NCBI RefSeq assembly: GCF_011038975.1
Contig: NZ_JAAKEC010000012.1
Coordinates: 49,066-113,065 of the forward strand
DNA length: 64,000 nt
Source of the DNA: Adlercreutzia sp. ZJ176
GTDB lineage: Bacteria; Actinomycetota; Coriobacteriia; Coriobacteriales; Eggerthellaceae
Reading direction: 5' to 3'
Shown here piece by piece: positions 48,192 to 56,760 of this stretch (positions are counted from its first letter, which is position 1; each line of letters begins with the position of its first letter). The notes below the pieces were generated by a model. That model saw only the letters and a program-made list of their open reading frames with translations. It had not been told where the DNA came from and did no database searches. Made by a program: the position numbers and the translations under genes.

Positions 48192-48311
48192 GCGTCGCGC
48201 CTGCGACGGCAGGTGCCTCTCGCGCTCGTCTGCGTCGCGCCTACGACGGCGGGCGTCTTCGGCTCTCGCCCGCGTCGCGCCTGCGGCGGCAGGCACCTTC
48301 GGGCGCTCGCC
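48192..48311 (+). repeat. Three 40-bp tandem repeats after pyk
   Basis: Units begin GCGTCGCGCCTGCGACGGCA-like at 48192, 48232 and 48272, an exact 40-bp period, with scattered substitutions. Each contains GTCGCGCC...GGCG that can fold into a small hairpin. They lie between pyk and yebC and do not encode protein. Confidence 0.75.
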
Positions 48312-48406
48312 CTCGCATTCCGCAGCTTTTTCCGGAGCGGCTCCTTGCATCTTGACTGTTGTGCTAACATGTGCGGTTGGTATTACAACATCTGGAAGGG
48401 ACGTAT

Positions 48407-49207
48407 ATGTCAGGGCACTCAAAATGGGCAACAACCAAGCATCGCAAGGCCGCGCAGGACGCTAAGCGCTCCGCCTTGTTCTCCAAGCTGTCGCGCAACA
48501 TCACCGTTGCAGCCAAGGAGGGTGGCGACCCCAACCCCGACAACAACGCCTCCCTTGCGGCCGCCATCGAGAAGGCCAAGGCCAACTCGCTGCCGAAGGA
48601 CAAGATCAAGACCGCCATCGACAAGGCGTTCGGCAGCGGCAAGGACGCCGCGAGCTACGAGACGGTCATCTACGAGGGCTACGGCCCGGCGGGCATCGCG
48701 GTGTACTGCGAGGCCCTGACTGACAACCGCAACCGCACCGCCGCCGACGTGCGCAGCGCGTTCTCGCACGCGGGCGGCAACCTGGGCACCTCGGGCTCGG
48801 TCGCGTTCATGTTCGAGCGCAAGGGCCAGGTCGTGGTGGCCAAGGAGGTCGAGACCGGCGACAAGAAGAACCCCGTGAAGCCCAACGGCGCCGCCGCTGA
48901 CGAGGAGGAGTTCATGATGGCCGTCGCCGAGGCCGGCGGAGACGACTACGAGGACGCCGACGATGAGTGGATCGTCTACACCGCGCCGTCTGACCTCATG
49001 GCCGTGAAGAAGGGCCTCGAGGAACAGGGCATCGAGACGAAGGGCGCCGAGATGACCATGGAGCCCACCACGCCCGCCACGGTCACCGTGAACGACGCGC
49101 GCAAGGTCATGCGCCTCATCGACAAGCTCGAGGAGCTCGAGGACCTGCAGAACGTCTACCACACCATGGACATCACCGACGAGATCGCCGCGGCGCTCGA
49201 CGAGTAG
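48407..49207 (+). CDS. yebC: YebC/PmpR-family regulator
   Basis: A 266-residue DUF28 protein: SGHSKWATTKHRKAAQDAKR at the start, LPKDKIKTAIDKAFG, YEGYGPAGIAVYCEALTDNRNRT and a C-terminal LIDKLEELEDLQNVYHTMDI match the family. YebC proteins bind DNA and regulate genes in some bacteria; recent work links paralogues to relieving ribosome stalling. An acidic insertion near 150-185 (TGDKKNPVKPNGAAADEEEF) makes it somewhat longer than the typical 240-250 residues. GGAAGGGA precedes the ATG. Confidence 0.94.
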   Translation: MSGHSKWATTKHRKAAQDAKRSALFSKLSRNITVAAKEGGDPNPDNNASLAAAIEKAKANSLPKDKIKTAIDKAFGSGKDAASYETVIYEGYGPAGIAVYCEALTDNRNRTAADVRSAFSHAGGNLGTSGSVAFMFERKGQVVVAKEVETGDKKNPVKPNGAAADEEEFMMAVAEAGGDDYEDADDEWIVYTAPSDLMAVKKGLEEQGIETKGAEMTMEPTTPATVTVNDARKVMRLIDKLEELEDLQNVYHTMDITDEIAAALDE

Positions 49208-49304
49208 CTCGTCTTCGCCTGCCCTCGAGGAGGCGGGCGGGGTGCGACCGGGCCTTGTGCTGGCTTTACCTGCTGCGCGAGGGCAAGCTTGCGGGAGATT
49301 TACG

Positions 49305-49340
49305 GGAGGGCGAGGACTCTGTTCCTCGCCCTCCTTTTTT
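49305..49340 (+). terminator. Intrinsic terminator after yebC
   Basis: Perfect 12-bp stem (49305-49316 with 49323-49334), six-base loop and six T residues (49335-49340). Confidence 0.9.
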
Positions 49341-49420
49341 GCTGCCTGGGGAATGGGGATTGCCCGTGATGCGCGCCGCATCTGCCTCGCTTGCGGTCCG
49401 CGCCTGCGCCCGCGCGGCCC

Positions 49421-49480
49421 GCGCCCGCTACTTGCCGCGCTCGCGCCCGCGCGACCTGCGCCCGCTACTTGCCGCGCTTG
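49421..49480. repeat. 37-bp duplication at the 3' end of the DUF1836 gene
   Basis: GCGCCCGCTACTTGCCGCGC occurs at 49421 and again at 49458. The second copy contains the stop codon and last codons of the minus-strand DUF1836 gene, so the duplication left a non-coding duplicate of the gene's 3' end immediately downstream. Confidence 0.65.
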
Positions 49481-50085
49481 TCCCGCTTGCGGCTCCCGTC
49501 TGCGCCCGCGCGACCCGCGCGACCCGTGTCCGCCTCCGCGCCGCTCGCGCGCGCGGCGCCGGACGTCGCGGCGATGGAGGCGCGCAGGTAGAGCGTGTAG
49601 GCGACGGCCGCCGACGAGGCGATCACCAGGTCGCGCTCGAAGTCGCCTGGTTCGGTCCCGCTCGTGAGCGTGGCGGGCGCGGCGGATTCAGGCGAGAAGA
49701 GCGCCCGGCAGGCGTTCTCGAGCGCGGTGCAGAAGTAGTCGTAGGCGACGTCCGTCTCGAAGCTGGTGATCTGCTGCTCGATGAGGTGGGTGATCTCGCC
49801 GATGGAGAACGTGTGCTTCAGGATGCCGATCACGATGAGCTGGGCAACCTGCTCGCGCGTGTACTTCTTGGCGCGCGGCGGCGCGATCACGCCCAGCTTC
49901 ACGTAGTTGTTCACCATGGAGGGCGTGATGATCTTGTCGTCGGGCTGGTACAGCGGGCGCAGCGCCCCCTGCAGGTAGCCGACGAGCTGGTCCATGTACA
50001 GCTCGATGTGGGGGATCTCGGCGTAGCGCGGCAGGCGCAGCGAGGCGATGTTCTGGGCGAACGCGTTCTGCTCGGCTGGCTGCAC
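49465..50085 (-). CDS. DUF1836 putative transcriptional regulator
   Basis: A 206-residue protein with the DUF1836 domain: an N-terminal MerR-like winged helix (LYQPDDKIITPSMVNNYVKL ... AKKYTREQVAQLIVIGILK), then a helical domain. The family is found in Firmicutes and Coriobacteriia and is presumed to regulate genes. The C-terminus (about 165-206) is Ala/Gly/Arg-rich, ends with basic residues and was shaped by a local 37-bp duplication. The GTG start has GGGAGGGG upstream. It is divergent from degV across a shared promoter region. Confidence 0.85.
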   Translation of the reverse strand: MQPAEQNAFAQNIASLRLPRYAEIPHIELYMDQLVGYLQGALRPLYQPDDKIITPSMVNNYVKLGVIAPPRAKKYTREQVAQLIVIGILKHTFSIGEITHLIEQQITSFETDVAYDYFCTALENACRALFSPESAAPATLTSGTEPGDFERDLVIASSAAVAYTLYLRASIAATSGAARASGAEADTGRAGRAGADGSRKRDKRGK

Positions 50086-50159
50086 GGATGCCCCTCCCTT
50101 CGATTCTGCGCGTTGCGCGATGTGGTGGTTATACAGGCAAGAAAATAGCAGATTGACGC

Positions 50160-50212
50160 TTGATGGTCAAATACTTCAACTAGTTGACAAAATGCCGAAT
50201 AATACATAATCT
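50160..50212. promoter_or_regulatory. Divergent promoters between DUF1836 gene and degV
   Basis: TTGACA (50184-50189) with CATAAT or TAATCT 15-17 bp later can serve degV. On the minus strand TTGACC (50170-50165) can serve the DUF1836 gene. Between them CAACTAGTTG (50177-50186) is a perfect palindrome, and the outer GTCAA/TTGAC are inverted. This is a suitable autoregulatory operator for the DUF1836 protein. Confidence 0.5.
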
Positions 50213-50275
50213 GGTTTTCAATACGAGATAGGGCGCAGCTAGAGCATAGCTGGGACACAGCGAAAGCGGGGGACC

Positions 50276-51130
50276 ATGGGCAAGAAGGACATCGCCATCG
50301 TCATCGACTCGTGCACGGACGTGCCGCCGGCCGAAATCGAGCGCTACGGCATGTACGTGGTGCCGGTGCAGGTGAACTACGAGGACGGCAGCTACCTCGA
50401 CAAGGTGGACATCACGCCGCAGGAGGTCTACGACCGCCTCGCCGTGGAGGTCCCGCGCACCTCGACGCCGACGCCCGCCATCGTCTCCGAGGTGCTGGGC
50501 CGCGTGGTGGCCGACGGCTACGAGCAGGCGGTGGTGGTGACCATCTCGAGCGGGCTGTCGTCCACGCACGACCTGCTGCGCTCGGTGTCGTCGGGCATGT
50601 CCCGCCTGCGCACGCTTCTGGTCGACACGAAGAACATCGGCATGGGGGCGGGGCTCGTGGTGCTCGCGCTCGCGCGCATGGTGGAGGCGGGCGCCACGCT
50701 CGAGGAGCTCGAGGCGGCGGCGGACCGCATCGTCGCGAACACGAAGGTGTTCTTCTGCGTTGACACGCTCGACTACCTGCTGCGCGGCGGGCGCATCGGC
50801 AAGGTCACCTACCGGGTGGGCAGCCTGCTCGACATGCGCCCCGTGATCAGCTGCAACGAGGAGGGCGTGTACTACACCGTGTCGAAGGCGAAGGGCCGCA
50901 AGCTCTCGCTCAAGCGCGCCATGAGCTGCGCCGAGAAGTTCGCCGCGCAGTTCGACGAGTGCGTCATGACCGTGGTGGAGGGCGACGCGGCGTCCGAGGC
51001 CGCCGAGGTGCTGCGCGAGCTCAAGGGGAAGATCGCGAACGCGACCATCTGGTACGAGGGGAACGTGAGCCCCGCCCTCGTGGTCCACACCGGCCCCGGC
51101 CTCATCGGCATCGGCGTGCAAGGCGCCTAA
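50276..51130 (+). CDS. DegV family fatty-acid-binding protein
   Basis: A 284-residue DegV/FakB-type protein. IAIVIDSCTDVPPAEIERYG, the TSTPTPAIVSEVL segment, TISSGLSSTHDLLRS and DTLDYLLRGGRIGK are the diagnostic motifs; Ser and Thr side chains here bind a fatty-acid carboxylate. FakB proteins present fatty acids to the kinase FakA, which is not in this window. ATG follows GCGGGGG. It is divergent from a DUF1836 regulator that may control it. Confidence 0.93.
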   Translation: MGKKDIAIVIDSCTDVPPAEIERYGMYVVPVQVNYEDGSYLDKVDITPQEVYDRLAVEVPRTSTPTPAIVSEVLGRVVADGYEQAVVVTISSGLSSTHDLLRSVSSGMSRLRTLLVDTKNIGMGAGLVVLALARMVEAGATLEELEAAADRIVANTKVFFCVDTLDYLLRGGRIGKVTYRVGSLLDMRPVISCNEEGVYYTVSKAKGRKLSLKRAMSCAEKFAAQFDECVMTVVEGDAASEAAEVLRELKGKIANATIWYEGNVSPALVVHTGPGLIGIGVQGA

Positions 51131-51178
51131 GCCCTCAGCCTCTCCCAGCGCGGCGCCTTCGCCTTCCTTGCTTTCCTG

Positions 51179-51220
51179 TGTCATCCTGAGCGAGCGAAGC
51201 GAGTCGAAGGATCTGGCCCC
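51179..51220 (+). repeat. Dispersed intergenic repeat, copy 2
   Basis: TGTCATCCTGAGCGAGCGAA...GTCGAAGGATCTGGCCCC form of the family described at 15031. It is joined directly to a 35-bp unit and a parS site, the same arrangement as at 60269-60439. Confidence 0.8.
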
Positions 51221-51255
51221 GAGCGCAAAACGGAAGCATCAGGGAAGGTGCGAAA

Positions 51256-51271
51256 TGTTCCACGTGAAACA
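51256..51271. promoter_or_regulatory. parS site 2
   Basis: TGTTCCACGTGAAACA, one base from the canonical palindrome and within the accepted TGTTNCACGTGAAACA consensus for ParB binding. Confidence 0.82.
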
Positions 51272-51486
51272 GACGCCGCGCAACCCCCATCTTGCAAGCT
51301 CAGCCGGCTGAGCGCAGCAGCCGTTGCGGCTGACAGGTGCGTGCGCCCGTCAGCCGCAACGGCTGGGCAGAAGGCCCTGGCAGGCCGTTGTTTCCGGCTG
51401 TGTTTCGATTATTGAAATCGCAGAAGAGCGTTTTGGAGGCCCGATGATGCTATGTTTATGGGGCAACCAGTCGTTAGGGGGATGCG

Positions 51487-52389
51487 ATGGAGATAGGCGA
51501 TCTGAGGGAGTTTATCGTCCTCGCTGAAGAGCTGAACTACACAACTGCGGCCGACAGGCTGTTTCTCTCGCGCTCCTCGCTCACGAAGCACATTCAGGCG
51601 GTGGAGAGCGAGTTGGGGGTGCAGCTGCTCGAGAGGAACAACCGGTCGGTTTCGCTGACGCGCGCCGGGCGGGCGTTCCTGCAAAAGGCGAGAGCCGTTC
51701 TCTTCGCGTACCATGAAGCCGTGGAGACGGCGAGGTCCGTGGCGGCAGAGGACGTCGAAAAGCTCAAGGTGGGCTACCTCTTCGCGACCGCCGGGGAGAT
51801 ATTCCCGCAGATCTGCGCCGATTTCGGGACCCAGAGCAACGTTCGCTTGGAGCTGCGCTCGATGGAGGTGGAGGAGATCTGGAGGGGCGTGACGAAGGGC
51901 GAGATCGACCTGGGCCTGACGATCAGCATGGCTGACGGCATTCCCCACAAGTGCAACTACATCGAGCTCTTCGAGGATCGGTTCGGCATCGTCGTGACCG
52001 CCGCGCATCCGTATGCCCAGCGAGAGAGCTTGACCTATGACGACCTGAGGGGCATGTCGCTCTTCGGGCCTCATCCGCGCTACCTTCCGCTGCACGAGAA
52101 GATCGTCAGCAGGTACTTCTCCGTGCATGGCGGCGATCTGGAGGTCGTGCCCGAGATCAGGGACATCGGGTCGATCTGCCCGGCGCTTGCGATGGGCGCG
52201 GACGCGGTTTTCTCCGTGGGGCATATCGCCCGCCGCCTCGGGGAGCATTTCGCCTTCGTTCCCCTCGCCGACGTGGAGGAGAAGCCCGTGGTGGTTCTCG
52301 CGTGGCGAAAGGACAACGAGACGAGCGAGCTGCTCGAGTTCACGCGCTGCATGAAGTCCCGATTCGAGCGATGCCAAGAGGATCGATAG
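51487..52389 (+). CDS. LysR-family transcriptional regulator
   Basis: A 300-residue LysR protein: N-terminal winged helix (FIVLAEELNYTTAADRLFLS RSSLTKH region) and a periplasmic-binding-like effector domain (VGYLFATAGEIFPQI onwards). It is encoded immediately upstream of a molybdoenzyme operon in the same direction, the usual position for an inducer-responsive activator; LysR-type regulators precede several gut catechol dehydroxylase genes. Its effector is probably the operon's substrate, but this is inference. A CCGTTGTTTCC 11-mer occurs upstream of this gene and again upstream of the operon. Confidence 0.92.
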   Translation: MEIGDLREFIVLAEELNYTTAADRLFLSRSSLTKHIQAVESELGVQLLERNNRSVSLTRAGRAFLQKARAVLFAYHEAVETARSVAAEDVEKLKVGYLFATAGEIFPQICADFGTQSNVRLELRSMEVEEIWRGVTKGEIDLGLTISMADGIPHKCNYIELFEDRFGIVVTAAHPYAQRESLTYDDLRGMSLFGPHPRYLPLHEKIVSRYFSVHGGDLEVVPEIRDIGSICPALAMGADAVFSVGHIARRLGEHFAFVPLADVEEKPVVVLAWRKDNETSELLEFTRCMKSRFERCQEDR

Positions 52390-52416
52390 GGCTTTCTCGA
52401 AAACCGCGCTGCTCTC

Positions 52417-52481
52417 GGCCCGTTGTTTCCAAAAGGGAACAGCGGGCCGAAATGCAGAATGCCATCAGACGCTCCTATAAT
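52417..52481 (+). promoter_or_regulatory. Operator and promoter of the transhydroxylase-like operon
   Basis: GGCCCGTTGTTTCC (52417-52430) and GGGAACAGCGGGCC (52435-52448) form a 14-bp inverted repeat with two mismatches and an AAAA centre. TATAAT lies at 52476-52481. The repeat is centred near -55, typical for a LysR activation site, and its left arm recurs upstream of lysR at 51385-51395. As RNA it could also act as a lysR terminator, although no T-run follows. Confidence 0.6.
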
Positions 52482-52626
52482 GAGACTACTCGAGGGGAAG
52501 TCACGTGACAGCTCAACAACGAATTCGGCCGCGCACCTGCGGTCTTGGGACTGCTTTGCCCTGGTGCCGGATGCGCGCCCGAAATCGCTCGAGATCTCTG
52601 TTGAGAGCAAGCGAGAAAGGAGAGTC

Positions 52627-55245
52627 ATGAGCTTTATCGCGGACAAGACCGTCTATAAGTCCATGGGCTTTTGCGGAGTTGGCGACGGTGCGAATATCGC
52701 GAACATTGACGTGAAAGACGGCAAGGTGGTTCGCATCAGGCCCGTGCACTACGACGAGCTCTACACCAAGGAAGAGCTCAACTACTGGACCATCAAGGCT
52801 CGCGGTTCCCAGTTTGAGCCGGGGATGAAATCGCTGCTTCCGCCTCTGTCCCTGACCTACAAGAACAGGATCTACTCCAAGAACCGCGTTCCCTACCCGC
52901 TGAAGCGCGTGGACTGGGATCCGAGCGGCGAGCGCCATCCGGAGACGCGCGGCGAGTCAGGGTACGAGCGCATCTCCTGGGACGAGGCCCTGGACATCGT
53001 CGCCGATGAGATCAAGCGCATCCACGACACGTACGGCCCCGCGTCCATCCTGTGCCAAGGCGGCGGGCATGCGGAGACCAAGAACGCAACGGGGACCCAT
53101 GGCGTTCAGACCGCGATGTTCAACACGCTGGGCACGGGCTGCGTGGTTCAGGCGCGCAACGCCGACAGCTGGGAGGGCTGGTACTGGGGCGGCAAGTACG
53201 TGTGGGGCAACGACCCCGTCGGCGAGCAGGTCCAGCTGACCAACGTCCTCAAGGACATCGCCGAGAACTCCGACGCCGTGCTGCACTGGGGCTGCGACCT
53301 GGAGACGACCCCCTGGGGTTGGGGCGGCCAGCTGTCGAGCCGAACCGCGTACTGGTTCACCGAGATCGGCATCAAGCAGATCTTCATCTGCCCTGAGCTG
53401 AACTACTCTGCGGCGATCCACGCGGACAAGTGGATTCCCGTGCTGCCCAACACCGACGCTGCGCTGCAGCTGGCCATCGCCTACGTGTGGATGACCGAGG
53501 GCACCTTCGACCGCGAGTACCTGGAGACGCACACCGTCGGCTACGACCAGCTCGAGCGCTACGTCCTGGGCGAGGAGGACGGCGTCCCCAAGACCCCGAA
53601 GTGGGCGGAGGAGAAGTGCCACGTCCCCTCGTACACCATCAAGGCCCTGGCCCGCTACTGGGCGAAGCACAGCGTATCCATCGGCCACGGCAACGGGGGC
53701 GGCTACATCCGCTCGTGCTTCTCCCATGAGCCCGCTCGCCTCGAGATCTGCCTGCTGGCCATGCAGGGCGTCGGCAAGCCGGGCGCCAACCAGTTCAAGT
53801 TCCTCGAGAAGTCCCTGTTCTACGACCCGACGGTGAACCCCTATCCGCGCCCCGAGGTCATTCCCTCCACCTTCGCGTGCTTCAAGGGCGCTCTGCTCGA
53901 CGAGCAGATGCTCGGGAAGAACTTCGTCCCGCAGACCCTCATCCCCAATGCGATCGGCGGCGAGAAGTTCGACTGGTACGGCCACACCATGTGCACCTTC
54001 GGCATCGCCGACCAGCTCAAGCCCTTCCAGTTCCCCAACCCGGGCAACCAGCCCATCCACATGGTCTGGTCCACGGGCCCCTGCTGGCAAACCTGCTGGA
54101 ACGGCGGCTTCCGATTCCAAGACGTCATTCGCTCCGAGGCCGTTGAGTGCTACATCGTCCAGCACCAGTGGATGGAGAACGACACCAACTTCGCCGACCT
54201 CATCCTGCCCGTTACCACCAAGGTCGAGGAATACGACCTGAACAACGACATCGAGAGCGGCCAGTTCAACATGATGTACCTCGAAGAGCCCGCCATCGAG
54301 CCCTTCTGCGACGCGCGCAGCGACTACGCCATCGTCTGCGGGGTCGCGAAGAGCCTTGAGCGCTTCGGCGGAATCTACGCCGGCCTGCACGACAAGATCA
54401 CCGAGGGCCTCACCGACGAGGAGCTCATCAAGCGCGGCTACGAGATGTCGGGCATTCCCTTGAACCAGATGCCCTGGGAGAAGTTCAAGCAGCAGAAGCT
54501 CTGGATCTCCCCTACGGTCAAGGGCTGGGAGGACGAGCCCGCTGGCCTCATCGGCTTCTACGAAGACCCCGAGGCCCATCCCTTCTCCACGCCGTCCGGG
54601 AAGATCGAGATCTACTCCTCGCTGATCGCCGACAACTTCCCCGATGACGTGGAGCGCGGCCCCGTGCCTCATTGGGTGGAGGAGAGCCCGCTCCACCACG
54701 AGCGCATCACCTCCGACCGCGCCCAGGAGTATCCGTATCTGCTCATGTCCAACCATCCTCGCTGGCGCGTTCACGCCCAGCATGATGACTGCATCTGGCT
54801 CCGCGAGATCCAGACCTGCAAGGTCGTCGGCCCCGACGGCTACGCGTACGAGCCCATCTGGATCAACCCTGCCGATGCTGAGGAGAAGGGCCTGAGAAAC
54901 GGCGACATCGCCGAGCTGTTCAACGAGCGCGGTCGCGTCCTGGGCGGCATCATCGTCACCGAGCGCATCATGCCCGGCGCCCTTTACCAGGACCACGGCG
55001 CCCGCGTCGACACCATCGTCCCCGGCACGGGCGGCCTTGACCGCGGTGGCGCGAACAACATGATTTGCCCGTCGGCCACCACCTCCAAGAACTGCGCCGG
55101 TGAAGTCACCAACAGCTTCTTGGTCGGCATCAAGAAGGTGGACGTTTTCGAGCTCGCAGAGCAGTACGCCGAGGCGTTTGGCCGCGAATACGACCCGGCT
55201 TGCGGCCTTGTCGCCAGCGCGCGCATTGAGAAGGAAGAGGGGTAG
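52627..55245 (+). CDS. Transhydroxylase/catechol dehydroxylase-like molybdoenzyme, large subunit
   Basis: An 872-residue DMSO-reductase-family protein, the length of pyrogallol-phloroglucinol transhydroxylase large subunit (875). Shared segments: a YP.KR..(D/F)DP.GER.P..RG region (90-110), YERISWDEA (113-121), and N-A-D180-S181-W-E-G-W-x-W-G-G; the Asp-Ser pair matches that enzyme's active-site Asp174 and molybdenum ligand Ser175, and His148 is near its His144. The N-terminus has no four-Cys Fe-S motif, as in transhydroxylase. No Tat signal. The Fe-S small subunit follows by five bases. By analogy it acts on a catechol or polyphenol ring; substrate and direction unknown. ATG chosen for AAAGGAGAG. 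Confidence 0.9.
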   Translation: MSFIADKTVYKSMGFCGVGDGANIANIDVKDGKVVRIRPVHYDELYTKEELNYWTIKARGSQFEPGMKSLLPPLSLTYKNRIYSKNRVPYPLKRVDWDPSGERHPETRGESGYERISWDEALDIVADEIKRIHDTYGPASILCQGGGHAETKNATGTHGVQTAMFNTLGTGCVVQARNADSWEGWYWGGKYVWGNDPVGEQVQLTNVLKDIAENSDAVLHWGCDLETTPWGWGGQLSSRTAYWFTEIGIKQIFICPELNYSAAIHADKWIPVLPNTDAALQLAIAYVWMTEGTFDREYLETHTVGYDQLERYVLGEEDGVPKTPKWAEEKCHVPSYTIKALARYWAKHSVSIGHGNGGGYIRSCFSHEPARLEICLLAMQGVGKPGANQFKFLEKSLFYDPTVNPYPRPEVIPSTFACFKGALLDEQMLGKNFVPQTLIPNAIGGEKFDWYGHTMCTFGIADQLKPFQFPNPGNQPIHMVWSTGPCWQTCWNGGFRFQDVIRSEAVECYIVQHQWMENDTNFADLILPVTTKVEEYDLNNDIESGQFNMMYLEEPAIEPFCDARSDYAIVCGVAKSLERFGGIYAGLHDKITEGLTDEELIKRGYEMSGIPLNQMPWEKFKQQKLWISPTVKGWEDEPAGLIGFYEDPEAHPFSTPSGKIEIYSSLIADNFPDDVERGPVPHWVEESPLHHERITSDRAQEYPYLLMSNHPRWRVHAQHDDCIWLREIQTCKVVGPDGYAYEPIWINPADAEEKGLRNGDIAELFNERGRVLGGIIVTERIMPGALYQDHGARVDTIVPGTGGLDRGGANNMICPSATTSKNCAGEVTNSFLVGIKKVDVFELAEQYAEAFGREYDPACGLVASARIEKEEG

Positions 55246-55250
55246 ACGGC

Positions 55251-56036
55251 ATGAAAGCCTTTGTAATCGACATCGCGAAATGCAACGGTTGCCACAATTG
55301 CCAGATCGTCTGCAAGGACGAGCACTGCGGCAACGACTGGTCGCCGTATGCGAAGACCCAGCCCGATACCGGCCAGTTCTGGTGCAGCGTCGAGGAGCGC
55401 GTGCGCGGCACGGTGCCGCTGACGAGGATCAGCTACATCCCGCACATCGGCGCCCAGACTGAGGCCCTCAGGGAGTATGCGGGCGAGGTCCTGCTGCCTC
55501 GCGAAGACGGCCTGATCGTCATCGATCCCGAGAAGGCGAAAGGCCGCGAGGACATCGCCGAGAAGTTCGAAGGCGTCTACTGGAACGCCGAGCTTCAGAT
55601 TCCGCAGGGGTGCACGGGCTGCGCCCACCTGCTGGACAACGGCTGGACCGTCCCTCGCTGCGTCGACGCATGCCCGACCGACGCCTTGCGCTTCGGCGAC
55701 GAGGACGACCTCGCGGATGAGATCGCGCAGGCGACGAAGCTCGACGAGGACTCCCATGTGTACTACTTGAACTTCCCGAAGCGCTTCATCGGGGGCACGG
55801 TCGTCGACCTGGAGGCAGACGAGGTGGTCATCGGCGCTGAAGTGTACTTGAAGGACGAAGCTGGAAAGGTCGTCTCCCTTGCACGTACCGACGATTTCGG
55901 CGACTTCATCTTCAAGCAGGTGGAGCCCGAGGCTTATCGCGTGGAGGTAAAGGCGCACGGGTTCAGCAAGAGGGCCCTTGATGCCGACGTCCGCGCGCTG
56001 GACCTCAATCTCGGCACTATTGATCTGAGCGCGTAA
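55251..56036 (+). CDS. Fe-S small subunit with Cna-B-like domain
   Basis: A 261-residue partner of the transhydroxylase-like enzyme. Cysteine groups CNGCHNCQIVC (15-25), CGNDW, and GCTGCAHLLDNGW...CVDACPTDAL bind [4Fe-4S] clusters (probably three). The final 80 residues (from about 180: GGTVVDLEADEVVIGAEVYL ... GDFIFKQVEPEAYRVEV) form a beta-sandwich of the Cna-B/carboxypeptidase-regulatory type, just as in the 274-residue small subunit of the Pelobacter transhydroxylase. This shared domain order strengthens the assignment. ATG follows GAAGAGGGG. Confidence 0.9.
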   Translation: MKAFVIDIAKCNGCHNCQIVCKDEHCGNDWSPYAKTQPDTGQFWCSVEERVRGTVPLTRISYIPHIGAQTEALREYAGEVLLPREDGLIVIDPEKAKGREDIAEKFEGVYWNAELQIPQGCTGCAHLLDNGWTVPRCVDACPTDALRFGDEDDLADEIAQATKLDEDSHVYYLNFPKRFIGGTVVDLEADEVVIGAEVYLKDEAGKVVSLARTDDFGDFIFKQVEPEAYRVEVKAHGFSKRALDADVRALDLNLGTIDLSA

Positions 56037-56090
56037 AGGCGAACGGGTGCGGTTGGCATCGACCGCACCCCATGAGAAGGAGTGATCGTA

Positions 56091-56582
56091 ATGGTCTTTA
56101 AAGGTCCTGCCGGTTTCCAGCGTATCGTCTACATCATCATGAACGTCGTCATGGGCATCGTCATCACCGTGTGTCTGAACGTGCTGGTGCTCCATGCTCC
56201 CATTACGGTAGACGGAATGCTCACCAGCTGCGTTTTGAGCTTCGCCGTCGGCTATACCGTAAGCGACCTCGTTCCTGCGATGGACTGGGGCCGGGCCTTG
56301 GCCGCGAAGCTTGGCTTGAAGCCGGGAAGCCTCGGGACCCATCTGATTTCCAGCGCGGTGCTGGCTTTCTTCATGGGCACCCTGATCCTGTTCTTCTGCT
56401 CGCTGGTCAACGTGCTGTCCGTCGGCGGCATCCAGGGCGTGCTCGGCTTCTTCGTCATGGGCTATCCCATCGTGTTGGCGGCGGCTTTCGTGGCGATAGC
56501 CACGTGCGTGCCGCTGGCGATGAAGGCCGCTGCTGCCATCAGCGGCTTCGATCCCACGAAGATGCCCCCTCAGGCCGAGTAG
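56091..56582 (+). CDS. Four-helix membrane protein of the transhydroxylase-like operon
   Basis: A 163-residue protein with four hydrophobic helices (VYIIMNVVMGIVITVCLNVL; MLTSCVLSFAVGYTVSDLV; LISSAVLAFFMGTLILFFC; GFFVMGYPIVLAAAFVAIAT). No Cys/His pattern for haem or Fe-S binding and no family was recognised with certainty; the first two helices resemble DUF2798-type proteins. It follows the Fe-S subunit by 54 bases with AAGGAG before the ATG. It may anchor the enzyme or move its substrate. The ATG at 56091 is better placed than the GTG at 56082, which overlaps the ribosome-binding site. Confidence 0.7.
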   Translation: MVFKGPAGFQRIVYIIMNVVMGIVITVCLNVLVLHAPITVDGMLTSCVLSFAVGYTVSDLVPAMDWGRALAAKLGLKPGSLGTHLISSAVLAFFMGTLILFFCSLVNVLSVGGIQGVLGFFVMGYPIVLAAAFVAIATCVPLAMKAAAAISGFDPTKMPPQAE

Positions 56583-56760
56583 CATCGGGCTCGGAAGCAA
56601 GGCGGCTGGGGCTGCGGCAAAAGCCCCGACGAGAAAGCGAGCCCCCTCGGGCTCGCTTTCTCTCTCACCGGCTCTCCGCCTCGTGCGTGAGGGCGCGTTT
56701 GCAAGCGGGGCGCCTTTTGGCAAGGTCCGCGCCCTGCCGCCGCGCCGACGCCGTCGTTGC

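Larger units (their letters stand above)
51131..51486. other. Gap with dispersed repeat, parS and lysR upstream region
   Basis: 356 bases without a gene: an intergenic repeat (51179-51220), one 35-bp unit (about 51217-51251), parS 2 (51256-51271), an inverted GCCGTTGCGGCTGAC/GTCAGCCGCAACGGC hairpin (51320-51364) that could terminate degV transcription, and the CCGTTGTTTCC motif (51385-51395). Confidence 0.6.
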
